This document shows positions 63,421 through 64,000 of a stretch of DNA of 64,000 nucleotides, piece by piece. The translations under genes and the position numbers were made by a program. The first letter of the stretch is position 1. Each line of letters opens with the position of its first letter. Source of the stretch: Viscum album (taxonomy: Eukaryota > Streptophyta > Magnoliopsida > Santalales > Viscaceae); contig OY728158.1 in the NCBI GenBank assembly GCA_963277665.1, positions 602,912,818 through 602,976,817 of the forward strand. Reading direction: 5' to 3'. The notes under the pieces are model-generated. The model did no database searches. It saw only the letters and a program-made list of their open reading frames with translations, and was not told the DNA's origin.

Positions 63421-64000
63421 TTTTGAAACCATAACGCGCATCTGAATAATGTTTTATGAGTTCATTTTCATGCACAATCATGTGCACGATACTATTTTCA
63501 GTCATTTCCATGCTCTTTCATGTGAAGAAATCTATATGCAATCTTATCCGTGAAACATTATGTGAACAAAGCTATATTGGATCATATTCAAACAAAATTA
63601 GGTGTGCAAATATATATGAGATCATTTCCGTTCACCATCATGTCATATTATGAGATATAAAATATTAAACAATGCATTATAGGGATATATAGGACCTCAC
63701 CCATCAATCACCCATACATATATGTGACACTTGAAATCAATCTTTAATATTTCAAACATTACTTAATTAACAAGTGGAGAATAGTTAGCTTGCATGAATA
63801 TATTCATAGAACATTTTAGAATCTATTCATAGAAAAAAAAATATGATGGTTTCATAAAAACATATCCCAAGTGTTGCATAAGGAACATCATAGGACATGT
63901 AAGTAGAGGTATAACAACCTTTTAAAATTTATGGATAAATCAATTTACAAATCATTAAGAAATATCCCTTTATAAAATTATTGAAAACTCCTTAAATATA
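63421..64000. other. unassigned right edge
   Basis: This stretch follows the chromodomain-like remnant, so it should hold the end of the split gypsy pol and the beginning of its 3' LTR. No partner is available inside the window to confirm it. Repeated ATCATGTG/CATGTG words occur near 63,475-63,530. The frame at 63,456-63,653 has no recognisable motif. Confidence 0.3.

Overview
The window looks like intergenic DNA from a large plant genome. It is strongly AT-rich, CpG-poor and filled with old, nested retrotransposons. I see no intact host gene, no rRNA or tRNA gene, no CRISPR array and no bacterial or viral genome organisation. The coding signals that can be recognised are broken gag-pol fragments of LTR retrotransposons. 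Many of their in-frame stops and substitutions look like C-to-T or G-to-A changes, as expected from deamination of methylated cytosine. The plant assignment rests on element types (Sirevirus-like Ty1/copia, chromovirus-like Ty3/gypsy, primer sites resembling the initiator-Met tRNA, a tRNA-derived SINE). The species cannot be told.

Layout from left to right. (1) About 0.85-6.45 kb: a minus-strand Sirevirus-like copia element with gag, protease, integrase, reverse transcriptase and RNase H remnants in order, and a 28-bp tandem repeat and a TATA-like site in its presumed 3' LTR. (2) 9.53-18.43 kb: a plus-strand chromovirus-like gypsy element with both LTRs of about 2 kb and all pol domains decayed, followed by a degenerate 187-bp tandem repeat. 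(3) 19.59-20.33 kb: a GC-richer insert with a degenerate target duplication, a hairpin and a short-repeat tail, probably a truncated non-LTR element. (4) 24.9-25.64 kb: a cluster of inverted short motifs that resembles the end of a DNA transposon. (5) 26.69 to about 33.80 kb: a plus-strand copia element with a 2.29-kb 5' LTR, a primer binding site and a 3' LTR cut off before its end.

(6) About 34.7-64 kb: a nested complex. A gypsy integrase starts near 34.7 kb, stops at 35,397 and resumes near 63.0 kb. It is split by two insertions. The first is a 13.3-kb element (35,398-48,717, target duplication gataa, LTRs of 2,955 and 2,958 bp) with no recognisable coding interior, whose 3' LTR holds a 3.28-kb solo LTR (target duplication tttgg) carrying a 45-46-bp minisatellite. 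The second is a minus-strand solo LTR (about 48,791-63,003), itself split by an 11.4-kb minus-strand element (50,828-62,188, target duplication gtgat) with LTRs of 4,493 and 4,496 bp around a 2.4-kb interior that keeps only a short gag. That interior contains a tRNA-derived SINE. The target duplications and matching LTR lengths give the order of events directly.

These parts do not cooperate as a pathway; they record successive insertions, LTR-LTR recombination and decay. I found nothing that supports a new functional system. The most useful observations are the nested insertion history, the gag-only element with very long LTRs, the minisatellite inside an LTR and the hairpin-rich regions. All coordinates and similarities were read by eye, so boundaries marked approximate may move by tens of bases.
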